Shown here: positions 1 to 7,140 of the stretch, one piece after another
Numbering within the stretch: the stretch's first letter is position 1
Layout: every line of letters starts with the position of its first letter
Assembly: GCA_023432075.1 (NCBI GenBank)
Contig: JAEYVD010000199.1
Coordinates: 1 to 19,328, forward strand
Direction: 5' to 3'
DNA: 19,328 bases
Source of the DNA: Pseudomonadota bacterium
GTDB taxonomy: Bacteria > Pseudomonadota > Gammaproteobacteria > Burkholderiales > Burkholderiaceae_B
Translations under genes and position numbers: made by a program
Notes under the pieces: generated by a model
Databases searched by the model: none
The model's input: the letters and a program-made list of their open reading frames with translations, nothing else
What the model was told of the DNA's origin: nothing

Positions 1-101
1 CCGTTCACCCGCAGCAGGTCGGGCCGCAACGTCGTCACCACGAATAGAATACCCAGGCAGACCGTGACGGCCTGAGCAAAGATCAGCCAATATCGGCGCA
101 T
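1..101 (-). CDS. Membrane-anchored trypsin-like serine protease (DegS/HtrA-like), N-terminal fragment
   Basis: Only the first 33 codons lie in the window; the gene runs off the left edge. The minus-strand ATG is at 101-99. The visible peptide starts MRRYWLIFAQ and continues with a hydrophobic stretch (about residues 5-25) ending near TTLRPDLL, which looks like an N-terminal signal anchor. From memory, S1C (HtrA/DegS-type) proteases of Burkholderiales begin this way and sit beside the Nif3-like gene and the pet operon. No catalytic residue is visible, so the protease call rests on the N-terminal pattern and the neighbourhood. Only a weak ribosome site (AGAA) precedes the start. The start is 19 bp from that of the divergent Nif3-like gene, so its promoter must lie inside that gene. 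Confidence 0.55.
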   Translation of the reverse strand, partial: MRRYWLIFAQAVTVCLGILFVVTTLRPDLLRVN

Positions 102-120
102 GTTTCTGATAGGACTAGCA

Positions 121-897
121 ATGAATAAAGTGGACTCCCGCGTCCTGGCCAGCTGGCTGGACGACACCCTGCAGGCGGCCCGTTTCAAGGACTACTGTCC
201 CAACGGGATGCAGGTGGAAGGCCGATCCGAGGTCGGACACATTATCACCGGTGTGACGGCCAGCGAAGCATTGCTGCGCGCCGCCGTCGAACGCGGCGCG
301 GATGCGGTGCTGGTGCATCATGGCTGGATGTGGCGCAACGAAGACCGTCGCGTCATCGGCACCCGGCGCACCCGCATGGCCTTGACGCTGAAGAACGACC
401 TGAACCTGTACGCCTACCATCTGCCGCTGGATGCGCACCCCACGCTGGGCAACAACGCGCAGCTGGCGCGGGTGCTGGGTCTGCCCCCCGCGCGGCGCGA
501 CGCCGGGGCGCCGCTGACTTGCGGGCAGGACGGGCTGATCTGGCTGGGCGAGGCCAGCGGCCTGCAGACGCTGGGCCAGTTAGGCGAGCGCGTGGCGCAG
601 CGCCTGGGCCGCCCGCCGCTCGTCGTGGGCGACCCGGACCAGCCGCTGGCGACCATCGCCTGGTGCACGGGCGGCGCCCAAGGGATGATGGGCGAGGCCG
701 TGGATGCGGGCGCCAGCGTCTACCTTACTGGCGAAGTCTCGGAATCCACGGTGCATCTGGCGCGCGAAACCGGGGTGGGCTTCATCGCGGCCGGCCACCA
801 CGCCACCGAACGCTACGGCGTCCAGGCGTTGGGACAGGCCGTGGCCGAGCGCTTCGGCATCAAGGTCGAATTCGTGGATATCGACAATCCTGCCTGA
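121..897 (+). CDS. Nif3/YbgI-family dinuclear metal-centre protein
   Basis: The 258-residue product matches the Nif3/YbgI family in length and motifs. The family forms toroidal hexamers with a two-metal site; its cellular role is poorly defined, although GTP cyclohydrolase type 1-like labels are common. Visible metal-site candidates are H66-H67 in LVHHGWMW, H100 and D104 in YAYHLPLDAHPTLGNN, and the C-terminal H226, H227 and E230 in AAGHHATERYG. I chose the ATG at 121 because AGGA at 111-114 lies six bases upstream and MNKVDSRVLASWLD looks like a natural N terminus. An in-frame ATG at 100 would add MFLIGLA and overlap the start codon of the divergent protease. The gene ends just before a bidirectional terminator shared with mscL. 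Confidence 0.9.
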   Translation: MNKVDSRVLASWLDDTLQAARFKDYCPNGMQVEGRSEVGHIITGVTASEALLRAAVERGADAVLVHHGWMWRNEDRRVIGTRRTRMALTLKNDLNLYAYHLPLDAHPTLGNNAQLARVLGLPPARRDAGAPLTCGQDGLIWLGEASGLQTLGQLGERVAQRLGRPPLVVGDPDQPLATIAWCTGGAQGMMGEAVDAGASVYLTGEVSESTVHLARETGVGFIAAGHHATERYGVQALGQAVAERFGIKVEFVDIDNPA

Positions 898-919
898 CCC
901 AGCCGCCCCTTCAAATCAC

Positions 920-946
920 AAAAGCGTCCGATCAAGGACGCTTTTT
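920..946. terminator. Bidirectional intrinsic terminator between Nif3-like gene and mscL
   Basis: AAAGCGTCC (921-929) pairs with GGACGCTTT (936-944) around a six-base loop. The flanking A and T runs give a U-tract on either strand. The hairpin sits between two convergent genes that end at 897 (+) and 950 (-), as expected for a shared terminator. Confidence 0.85.
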
Positions 947-949
947 CAT

Positions 950-1396
950 TTAGGGCCGCTTGAGCAGGTCGCGGATTTCACGCAGCAGGGCGACGTCTTC
1001 CGGCGTCTTGGCCGGCGCCGGCGCTTCCTCCTGCTTGTTGCGGGCCTTGTAGATGGCCTTGACCATCCAGAAGATCACGAACGCCAGCAGGACGAAATTG
1101 ATGATGATCGTAACGAAGTTGCCCCACGCAAACACATTGGCGCCAGCCTTGGTCAGATCCGCGTAGGTCATCGGTCCGGCATAGCCCTCGGGCATCGACA
1201 GGACGAGGAACTTATTCGAGAAATCGACCGATCCGCCCAGGATGAAATTGACGAGGGGCATGATGATGTCCCGCACCAGCGAGTCGACGATCCTGCCGAA
1301 GGCCGCGCCGATAATGACACCGACGGCCAGATCGACCGCGTTGCCCTTGACCGCGAAATCTCGAAACTCTTTGACGAAACCAGTCGATTTGCTCAT
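950..1396 (-). CDS. mscL: Large-conductance mechanosensitive channel MscL
   Basis: The 148-residue product is a textbook MscL: a homopentameric inner-membrane channel that opens on extreme membrane tension to release solutes during osmotic downshock. The N terminus ([19 protein letters not shown]) is the amphipathic helix. TM1 follows at about residues 19-42 with the glycine-rich gate [11 protein letters not shown], then the periplasmic loop, TM2 at about 93-114 ([18 protein letters not shown]), and a C-terminal helix ending in [16 protein letters not shown]. It is slightly longer than the E. coli protein. The start at 1396 is preceded by GGAG at a normal distance. The gene is divergent from the pet operon, with about 140 bp between them. 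Confidence 0.97.
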   Translation of the reverse strand: MSKSTGFVKEFRDFAVKGNAVDLAVGVIIGAAFGRIVDSLVRDIIMPLVNFILGGSVDFSNKFLVLSMPEGYAGPMTYADLTKAGANVFAWGNFVTIIINFVLLAFVIFWMVKAIYKARNKQEEAPAPAKTPEDVALLREIRDLLKRP

Positions 1397-1436
1397 AAAT
1401 CCGCTCCATTCGTGATACGCCTGGGGTAGGCTGGCC

Positions 1437-1442
1437 TATAAT
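1437..1442 (+). promoter_or_regulatory. Candidate -10 element for the petABC operon
   Basis: A perfect TATAAT lies at 1437-1442 in the gap between divergent mscL and petA. The best -35 at 17-18 bp spacing (around 1413-1419, TGATAC) is poor, so activator dependence or a weak -35 is possible. A start near 1449 would give a leader of about 85 bases. Confidence 0.45.
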
Positions 1443-1534
1443 ACGCGGTTGCTATGTTGTTACATATTCCCGCGAACCCGATGCCGCAGAAGTGATGCTA
1501 CTCGTTGAGCGGGCGCATCAACAAGGATAGGAAG

Positions 1535-2176
1535 ATGAGTCAGGATACGCTGGTGCATGACGATGACGGTGCGGTTGATCCCAACCTGCCACCTGATCCT
1601 TCGCGACGTTTCTGGGTTACCACCGCCTGTGCTGTGGGCGGCGTAGCAGGTGTCGCAACGGCAGTGCCGCTTGTGAGCACGTTTTCTCCCTCTGAAAAAG
1701 CCCGCGCGGCCGGGGCGCCCGTTGAGGTGGATGTCGGCGACATTCCCGTCGGCGCCATGAAAACGGTCGAATGGCGCGGCAAACCGGTGTGGATCATCCA
1801 CCGCTCGCCCGAGCAGCTCGCCGGTCTGAAAGCGCTGGACCCCCTGCTTGCCGACCCGCAATCCAAGCGGCCCGGCTTCACCCCTCCCTATGCCGAAAAC
1901 GAAGCCCGCTCGCGCAAGCCCGAGCTCTTCGTCTGCGTCGGCATCTGCACGCACCTGGGTTGCTCGCCCACCGCGCACTTCGAAACGGGTGGCGGCGGCG
2001 GTCTGGGCGCGGATTGGCAAGGCGGATTCCTCTGTCCCTGCCACGGCTCCACGTTCGACCTGGCTGGCCGGGTCTTCAAGAACAAGCCTGCCCCCGATAA
2101 TCTCGAAGTTCCGCCGTACCAGTACCTCAGCGACACCCGCATCATCGTGGGCGTCGATGAAGACAACAAGGCCTGA
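1535..2176 (+). CDS. petA: Ubiquinol-cytochrome c reductase iron-sulfur (Rieske) subunit
   Basis: This 213-residue subunit carries the 2Fe-2S cluster of the cytochrome bc1 complex and moves electrons from quinol at the Qo site to cytochrome c1. Cluster box I is CTHLGC (C138 and H140 ligands, C143 disulfide). Box II is CPCHGS (C167 and H170 ligands, C169 disulfide). The N terminus has a twin-arginine motif (SRRFW, residues 23-27) followed by the single membrane anchor (about 28-50), fitting the known Tat-dependent insertion of Rieske proteins. The ATG at 1535 has a purine-rich site (GGATAGGA) just upstream. An in-frame TTG at 1505 has no such support. It is the first gene of petABC, 74 bp before petB. 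Confidence 0.97.
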   Translation: MSQDTLVHDDDGAVDPNLPPDPSRRFWVTTACAVGGVAGVATAVPLVSTFSPSEKARAAGAPVEVDVGDIPVGAMKTVEWRGKPVWIIHRSPEQLAGLKALDPLLADPQSKRPGFTPPYAENEARSRKPELFVCVGICTHLGCSPTAHFETGGGGGLGADWQGGFLCPCHGSTFDLAGRVFKNKPAPDNLEVPPYQYLSDTRIIVGVDEDNKA

Positions 2177-2196
2177 CGCTCGCGTCGCGCTTTTTT
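2175..2196 (+). promoter_or_regulatory. Possible weak attenuator hairpin between petA and petB
   Basis: GACG (2175-2178, overlapping the petA stop) can pair with CGTC (2183-2186) around a CTCG loop. GCGC and then six T follow at 2191-2196. The stem is only four base pairs, so at most it would cause partial termination or mark a processing site inside the operon. Confidence 0.25.
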
Positions 2197-2250
2197 CCCG
2201 ATCTACGTAAGTAAAAACAATACGCCACGTATTAGAGAAGGAGCCGTTAC

Positions 2251-3639
2251 ATGGCTGGCGAGAAAACCGTCGAGACGACAGGCCTGTTGGGCTGGCTGGA
2301 CCGGCGCTTTCCGGTGACCTCCACCTGGAAAGCCCATCTGTCCGAGTATTACGCACCCAAGAATTTCAACTTCTGGTATTTCTTTGGCTCCCTGGCGCTT
2401 CTGGTGCTGGTGCTGCAGATCGTGACCGGCATCTTCCTGGTCATGCACTACAAGCCGGACGCCGAGCGCGCGTTCCAGTCCGTCGAATACATCATGCGCG
2501 AGGTCCCGTGGGGCTGGCTGGTGCGCTACATGCACTCGACCGGCGCCTCGATGTTCTTCGTCGTGGTTTACCTGCACATGCTGCGCGGCCTGCTTTACGG
2601 TTCCTACCGCAAGCCCCGCGAACTGGTGTGGATCTTCGGCGTCGCGATCTTCCTCTGTCTGATGGCCGAAGCGTTCTTCGGCTACCTGCTGCCCTGGGGC
2701 CAGATGTCGTACTGGGGCGCCCAGGTGATCGTGAACCTGTTCGCGGCCATCCCGTTCATCGGCCCTGAACTGTCGATCTGGATCCGCGGCGACTACGTCG
2801 TGTCCGACGCCACGCTGAACCGCTTCTTCGCCTTCCACGTCATCGCCATTCCGCTGGTGCTGATCGGCCTGGTCGCCGCTCACCTGGTGGCGCTGCATGA
2901 AGTCGGCTCCAACAACCCGGACGGCGTCGAGATCAAGCAAGGCCCGAAGGACAAGTACGGCCGCCCGAAGGACGGCATCCCGTTCCATCCGTTCTACTCG
3001 GTGCATGACCTGGTGGGCGTGGCGGGCTTCCTGCTGGTGTTCGCGGCCATCGTGTTCTTCGCCCCGGAAATGGGCGGGTACTTCCTCGAGTTCAACAACT
3101 TCATTCCCGCTGACTCGCTGAAGACGCCTCCGCACATTGCGCCGGTCTGGTACTTCACGCCGTTCTACTCGATGCTCCGTGCCACCACCGACGAATTCAC
3201 GTGGGTGCTGGCGGGCGCGTCGGTGCTGGGCGCCATCGTGCTCTTTGCCAAGAGCAACCTGAAGGGCTTCATGCGCATCGCCGTCCCCGGCATCCTGATC
3301 GTCGTCGCCGTGCTGCTGCGCGTCATCGACGCCAAGTTCTGGGGTGTGGTGGCCATGGGCGGCACGGTCGTCATCCTGTTCTTCCTGCCCTGGCTGGATC
3401 ATTCGCCGGTCAAGTCGATCCGCTACCGCCCCACGTGGCACAAGTGGATCTACGGCATCTTCATGGTCAACTTCCTGGTGCTCGGCTACATCGGTACGCA
3501 GCCGCCCAGTCCGCCGTTGAACCTGACGTCGCAGATCGGCACGCTGCTGTACCTGGCCTTCTTCTTCCTGATGCCGGTATGGAGCCGCCTGGGCACCTTC
3601 AAGCAAGTGCCCGACCGCGTCACGTTCCACGCCCACTGA
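2251..3639 (+). CDS. petB: Cytochrome b subunit of the bc1 complex
   Basis: The 462-residue protein is a full-length bacterial cytochrome b holding both hemes b and the Qo and Qi quinone sites in the inner membrane. Helix B supplies H95 and H109, 14 residues apart. Helix D supplies H196 and H211, 15 apart, one more than the usual alpha-proteobacterial and mitochondrial spacing. NNPDG follows helix D, as in the family. The Qo-site tetrad usually written PEWY is PVWY here (about residues 298-301), a form I recall in beta- and gammaproteobacteria. The hydrophobic helices of the C-terminal domain run to about residue 450. GAAGGAG lies just before the ATG. The gene is 24 bp upstream of petC. Confidence 0.97.
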   Translation: MAGEKTVETTGLLGWLDRRFPVTSTWKAHLSEYYAPKNFNFWYFFGSLALLVLVLQIVTGIFLVMHYKPDAERAFQSVEYIMREVPWGWLVRYMHSTGASMFFVVVYLHMLRGLLYGSYRKPRELVWIFGVAIFLCLMAEAFFGYLLPWGQMSYWGAQVIVNLFAAIPFIGPELSIWIRGDYVVSDATLNRFFAFHVIAIPLVLIGLVAAHLVALHEVGSNNPDGVEIKQGPKDKYGRPKDGIPFHPFYSVHDLVGVAGFLLVFAAIVFFAPEMGGYFLEFNNFIPADSLKTPPHIAPVWYFTPFYSMLRATTDEFTWVLAGASVLGAIVLFAKSNLKGFMRIAVPGILIVVAVLLRVIDAKFWGVVAMGGTVVILFFLPWLDHSPVKSIRYRPTWHKWIYGIFMVNFLVLGYIGTQPPSPPLNLTSQIGTLLYLAFFFLMPVWSRLGTFKQVPDRVTFHAH

Positions 3640-3663
3640 GCCAACGAGAATAACGGACTAACC

Positions 3664-4515
3664 ATGATCAAGAAGCTGATTGGTGCCGTGGCCTTGATGC
3701 TCACGTGTACCGCTACCTTTGCCGCCGGAGGCGGCTATCCGCTGGATAAGGCGCCTTACCGCGTCAACGACATGGCGTCGCTGCAAAACGGCGCCAAGCT
3801 GTTCGTCAACTACTGCCTGAACTGTCATAGCGCATCCTCGATGCGCTACAACAAGCTCCGGGACATCGGCCTGACCGACGAGCAGATCAAGACAAGCCTG
3901 CTGTTCACCGGCGAAAAGATTGGCGACATGATGCATGTCGCCATGACGCCGAAGGACGCCAAGGCCTGGTTTGGCACGACGCCCCCGGACTTGTCCGTGA
4001 TCGCCCGCGCCAAATCCGTGAACGCCGGCCCCTCGGGATCCGACTATCTGTACACCTACCTGCGCACCTTCTACCGCGACACGTCGCGCGCCACGGGCTG
4101 GAACAACCTGGTCTTCCCGTCGGTCGGCATGCCGCATGCCCTCTGGCAGGAACAGGGTCCGCGCGAGCTCACCACCGTCGCCGTTCACGAGGTCGAAGGC
4201 AAGGAAGGCGCTCCCAAAACCTGGGAACGCATCACAACGGTGTACGATGCACAGGGTTTTGCCACGGTGAAGGCCGAGCCGTTAGCCAATCACCATGGCC
4301 ATGCCACCTTCGATGCCAAATTCAAGGCCGCCAACCCGGCCCAAACCGCAACATACGACAACGACGTCGCTGATCTGACCGCGTTCATGTCCTGGATGGC
4401 CGAGCCCGTCCAGACACTGCGTGTCCGCATCGGCGTCGGCGTCATGTTGTTCCTGCTCCTGTTCTTCTTTGTTACGTGGCGCCTGAATGCCTCGTACTGG
4501 AAACACGTGCGCTAA
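3664..4515 (+). CDS. petC: Cytochrome c1 subunit of the bc1 complex
   Basis: The 283-residue c-type cytochrome accepts electrons from the Rieske subunit and passes them to soluble cytochrome c. It has a Sec signal peptide (residues 1-20, MIKKLIGAVALMLTCTATFA) and one heme-binding site, CLNCH (C51, C54, H55). The conserved c1 stretch PPDLSVIARAK lies at about 107-117. M156 in GMPHALW is the likely sixth heme ligand. A C-terminal membrane anchor spans about residues 255-272, with a short basic cytoplasmic tail ending WKHVR. It is the last gene of petABC; hairpins and a strong terminator follow. The Shine-Dalgarno is weak, so translation may be coupled to petB. Confidence 0.96.
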   Translation: MIKKLIGAVALMLTCTATFAAGGGYPLDKAPYRVNDMASLQNGAKLFVNYCLNCHSASSMRYNKLRDIGLTDEQIKTSLLFTGEKIGDMMHVAMTPKDAKAWFGTTPPDLSVIARAKSVNAGPSGSDYLYTYLRTFYRDTSRATGWNNLVFPSVGMPHALWQEQGPRELTTVAVHEVEGKEGAPKTWERITTVYDAQGFATVKAEPLANHHGHATFDAKFKAANPAQTATYDNDVADLTAFMSWMAEPVQTLRVRIGVGVMLFLLLFFFVTWRLNASYWKHVR

Positions 4516-4567
4516 CCGTAACGCCCCGCCAGGTTCCCCAGCCACCCCGTCTATCGGGGACGGAAGA

Positions 4568-4596
4568 GGCGGATAGGGCCGTACGCCTATCCTGCC
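4568..4596 (+). repeat. Inverted repeat (hairpin) in the petC-sspA gap
   Basis: GGATAGG (4571-4577) pairs with CCTATCC (4586-4592) around an eight-base loop, and the outer GGC/GCC bases extend the stem past a bulge. No T-run follows, so this is not a terminator by itself. It lies about 55 bases after the petC stop and may stabilise the 3' end of the pet message. Confidence 0.45.
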
Positions 4597-4606
4597 TGGC
4601 AATTGG

Positions 4607-4646
4607 GGCCAGCGCCTGCTAGATTTAGGCGCTGGCCTTTCGTTTT
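4607..4646 (+). terminator. Strong intrinsic terminator after petC
   Basis: A perfect 11-bp stem, GGCCAGCGCCT (4607-4617) with AGGCGCTGGCC (4627-4637), encloses a nine-base loop and is followed by TTTCGTTTTT. It sits only about 20 bp before the sspA start. Either sspA relies on read-through, or its promoter overlaps the pet 3' region. Confidence 0.85.
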
Positions 4647-4666
4647 TCAATAAAGGACTTACCGCC

Positions 4667-5278
4667 ATGATGGTGCTCTATTCCGGAACCACGTGTCCGT
4701 TTTCGCAACGCTGCCGCTTCGTGTTGTTCGAAAAGGGTATGGATTTCGAGATCCGCGACATCGACCTGTACAACAAGCCCGAAGACATTTCGGTGATGAA
4801 CCCGTACGGTCAAGTGCCCATTCTGGTCGAACGCGACCTGGTTCTGTACGAGTCGAACATCATCAACGAGTACATCGACGAGCGCTTCCCGCACCCGCAG
4901 CTCATGCCCGCCGACCCGGTCATGCGCGCCCGTACGCGTCTGTTCCTCTACAACTTCGAGAAGGAACTCTTCGTTCACGTCTCGACGCTGGAAGACCGCA
5001 GCGCCAAGCCCGACGAAAAGAAGCTCGCCAACGCTCGCCAGAACATCCGCGACCGCCTGGCTCAGTTGGCCCCGATGCTGCTCAAGAACAAGTACATGCT
5101 GGGCGAGGAATTCTCCATGCTCGACGTGGCCGTCGCACCGCTGCTCTGGCGCCTGGACCACTACGGCATCGAACTGCCCAAGAATGCGGCTCCGCTGCAA
5201 AAGTACGCCGAACGCATCTTCTCGCGCCCGGCCTACATCGAAGCGCTGACGCCTTCGGAAAAAGTGATGCGTCGCTAA
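4667..5278 (+). CDS. sspA: Stringent starvation protein A (RNA polymerase-associated, GST fold)
   Basis: The 203-residue product has an N-terminal thioredoxin-like glutathione-S-transferase domain (residues 1-80, with TCPFSQRCRFVLFEKG and the NPYGQVPIL turn) and an all-alpha C-terminal domain (about 85-200). SspA binds RNA polymerase in E. coli and shapes transcription in starvation and acid stress; it lacks transferase activity. Adjacency to sspB secures the identity over a generic GST. AAGGA at 4653-4657 precedes the start. A second ATG follows directly, so the start could be one codon later. The sspB gene begins 10-13 bp downstream, making a typical sspAB operon. Confidence 0.93.
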   Translation: MMVLYSGTTCPFSQRCRFVLFEKGMDFEIRDIDLYNKPEDISVMNPYGQVPILVERDLVLYESNIINEYIDERFPHPQLMPADPVMRARTRLFLYNFEKELFVHVSTLEDRSAKPDEKKLANARQNIRDRLAQLAPMLLKNKYMLGEEFSMLDVAVAPLLWRLDHYGIELPKNAAPLQKYAERIFSRPAYIEALTPSEKVMRR

Positions 5279-5291
5279 GGCTGGTTGTGTG

Positions 5292-5744
5292 ATGGGTGAA
5301 ACTTCGACCAAACCGTATCTGATCCGCGCACTGCACGAATGGTGCACCGATAACGGCTACACGCCGTATATCACCGTGCAGGTCGACGAGCACACCATGG
5401 TGCCCGTCGCCCACGTGCGCGACGGCCAGATCACGCTGAACGTGGGCACGCTGGCCACCAACCGTCTGGTGCTGGGCAACGAATTCATCGAATTCCAGGC
5501 CCGCTTCAGCGGCGTGACCGAAAACGTCTACGTTCCCGTGGGCGCCGTCAGCGCCATCTATGCGCGCGAAACCGGCGCCGGCATGGGCTTCGAGGTCCAG
5601 CCCTACGAGCCGCCCGAAGCCGGCGCGCAGAGCGCCTCGCCGGCCCCTGCCGCCCCGGAAGGCTCCGACGCCAATCCCGCCCCTGGCGATGATGACGGCG
5701 ACGACGACGAACCCAAGCGCCCGCGCCTGACCATCGTCAAATAA
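5292..5744 (+). CDS. sspB: ClpXP protease specificity-enhancing factor SspB
   Basis: The 150-residue adaptor tethers ssrA-tagged, ribosome-rescue substrates to ClpXP. The folded substrate-binding domain covers about residues 1-110 (STKPYLIRALHEWCTDNGYTP at the N terminus, then VPVGAVSAIYARE). A flexible Pro/Ala/Asp-rich linker follows. The last eight residues, RPRLTIVK, match the ClpX-binding XB peptide of E. coli SspB. The linker and tail confirm the adaptor role. A GTG at 5289 directly precedes the ATG; AAGG, overlapping the sspA stop, would serve either codon. Confidence 0.94.
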   Translation: MGETSTKPYLIRALHEWCTDNGYTPYITVQVDEHTMVPVAHVRDGQITLNVGTLATNRLVLGNEFIEFQARFSGVTENVYVPVGAVSAIYARETGAGMGFEVQPYEPPEAGAQSASPAPAAPEGSDANPAPGDDDGDDDEPKRPRLTIVK

Positions 5745-5747
5745 CGA

Positions 5748-5773
5748 CCCCACGAGAGGGGCTGCATTTTTTT
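5748..5773 (+). terminator. Weak candidate terminator after sspB
   Basis: CCCC (5748-5751) pairs with GGGG (5758-5761) around six bases, with seven T at 5767-5773 after a short spacer. The stem is short. A second hairpin, CTGCATT (5762-5768) with AATGCAG (5780-5786), competes with it. Confidence 0.35.
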
Positions 5774-5776
5774 CAT

Positions 5777-5782
5777 TACAAT
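5777..5782 (+). promoter_or_regulatory. Candidate -10 element for tRNA-Thr
   Basis: TACAAT lies 31 bases upstream of the mature tRNA 5' end. No convincing -35 is seen at 16-18 bp spacing, so the call is tentative. The element falls inside a small inverted repeat. Confidence 0.35.
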
Positions 5783-5812
5783 GCAGTCCCTGCGCGTGCC
5801 CCGGCACGCATC

Positions 5813-5888
5813 GCCGGTGTAGCTCAGTTGGTAGAGCAGCTCACTTGTAATGAGAAGGTCGAGGGTTCGATTCCTTTCACCGGCACCA
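5813..5888 (+). tRNA. tRNA-Thr(TGT)
   Basis: A 76-base cloverleaf with CCA encoded. Acceptor arms are GCCGGTG (5813-5819) and CACCGGC (5878-5884). The D arm contains GCTCAGTTGGTAGAGC. The anticodon loop is CTTGTAA with anticodon TGT at 5846-5848, and the T loop is TTCGATT. The anticodon arm matches the known tRNA-Thr(TGT) pattern. It is followed by a strong terminator and then by the effector cassette. Confidence 0.96.
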
Positions 5889-5903
5889 GAGAAATACCCC
5901 AGC

Positions 5904-5940
5904 AAAAAGGCCGATTCCTTGTGGATCGGCCTTTTTTTTT
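5904..5940 (+). terminator. Intrinsic terminator of tRNA-Thr
   Basis: AAAAAGGCCGA (5904-5914) pairs with TCGGCCTTTTT starting at 5926, with nine T at 5932-5940. It lies 15 bases after the CCA end. Confidence 0.9.
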
Positions 5941-6063
5941 GCAGTGGGGCAGCCGCCCCCTTGGCCAGCGTCCCGCCTTCGATGCGCTTTCCAAATTCTT
6001 CTGATTGTCCGCCGTTCGACGCAGTGTTGTTCTAAGCGCTCTGCGAATCCCGAAGGATTAATC

Positions 6064-7140
6064 ATGAATGGCCGCCCGATTGTTCGTGTAGGCGACAAGA
6101 CCACGCATGGAGGTACGGTGACGGAGGGGTTCTCCTCCTATGACGTTCTTGGCCGTGCCGCTGCGGGAATGGGGCACATGGTGACTTGCCCTCGCTGCGA
6201 GGGCGCTTTTCCCATCGCCGAAGGTGTCGCCACTTTCGCTATCGACGATAGCTTCGTTGCAGTCGACGGCATGAAAACGTCATGCGGCGCTTTGCTGATC
6301 GCGAGTCAAACTTTTGCGGTTGTAGACGTCGGTCTGGGGAGCATCGTCAAGGCCTCAAACAATGGCGGCGCATCTGAAAAAAGATTCCTGACACAGCAGA
6401 TCTCGCCGAGCGAGCAGGGCTTCTCGAACATTCGCCAGGCCGACTGCGACCACCCCGATACGGCAATACCGCTGGCCGAATACATCGTCCGTGAGATGAA
6501 GACCAATCCGTTCTCCGTTCGCGGCAGGCAGATACATGAAGCCAACCACTACGACGCAAAAACGTACTTGAAGGACTGGGAGAGCGCTCCCTGGTATACG
6601 AAGCTGTCAGGACGGAAAACCTACCTGGAGAAAATGACGGAAGCGAAGCTATGGGCGTATACGTCATTCGCTGAAATCATCGGTCCGAATCGCCCCTGGG
6701 ATCACAAGCCTGCCTTGCAACGCATGCTGGGTTCAAGCCTGAACGAAGGCTGGCAGAAGTATGGCGACTTCGACTACTACTATGACATCTGGTCAAACAT
6801 CCATTATGGATACGTTGGCGTCGCGCTCGGCTTTGGTACCAACGAGCTCATCAATTCGGCGGGCATGGCACAAGCGCTGTTGGATGCCTACACTGCCGTG
6901 CTGAAGAAGCGATGGCCGACCATGCAGCACCATCCCGAAAACGGTGCCTGGCCCGCCAGTGCTGACGATGTGCCAGATCATATTTCCATCAAGCTGGGCT
7001 GCAATCTTTATCGCCAGGCCAAACCCCACGAACTGACGACTTCGACTCTGCTGCAAGCAGTTGAAGCCGTACCGTTACCTTGGGGGAATGGTCAGCACCA
7101 AGCCAAAGCTAACCACAAATGCGGGCGCAAGAGGAAATAA
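6064..7140 (+). CDS. PAAR-domain protein with C-terminal polymorphic toxin type 44-like domain (predicted T6SS effector)
   Basis: The 358-residue product joins two parts. Residues 1 to about 90 are a PAAR domain (VGDKTTHGGTV near the start, then H15, H38, C42, C45 and C74 as candidate metal ligands), the zinc-bound tip that caps the VgrG spike of type VI secretion. Residues about 190-330 contain PWDHK, a YGDFDYYYD stretch, then NIHYGYVGVALGF, SAGMAQ and a late ADDVPDHI, an order I recognise from toxin type 44 (Ntox44) domains; that assignment is from memory. The ATG at 6064 has GAAGGA just upstream. No other secretion genes are nearby, so this is an orphan effector. Its stop overlaps the next start by one base. 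Base composition looks richer in A+T than flanking genes, suggesting acquisition. Confidence 0.8.
   Translation: MNGRPIVRVGDKTTHGGTVTEGFSSYDVLGRAAAGMGHMVTCPRCEGAFPIAEGVATFAIDDSFVAVDGMKTSCGALLIASQTFAVVDVGLGSIVKASNNGGASEKRFLTQQISPSEQGFSNIRQADCDHPDTAIPLAEYIVREMKTNPFSVRGRQIHEANHYDAKTYLKDWESAPWYTKLSGRKTYLEKMTEAKLWAYTSFAEIIGPNRPWDHKPALQRMLGSSLNEGWQKYGDFDYYYDIWSNIHYGYVGVALGFGTNELINSAGMAQALLDAYTAVLKKRWPTMQHHPENGAWPASADDVPDHISIKLGCNLYRQAKPHELTTSTLLQAVEAVPLPWGNGQHQAKANHKCGRKRK

Noticed and set aside
1505..1534. Upstream TTG start for the Rieske protein
   Set aside because: It would add ten residues ahead of the Tat signal and has no ribosome site, whereas the ATG at 1535 has a purine-rich site just upstream.
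2203..3636. Long open frame on the minus strand opposite petB (477 codons)
   Set aside because: It lies wholly antisense to a highly conserved cytochrome b gene. Its product is a His/Gln/Asp/Arg-rich string with no family motif, typical of antisense frames in GC-rich DNA.
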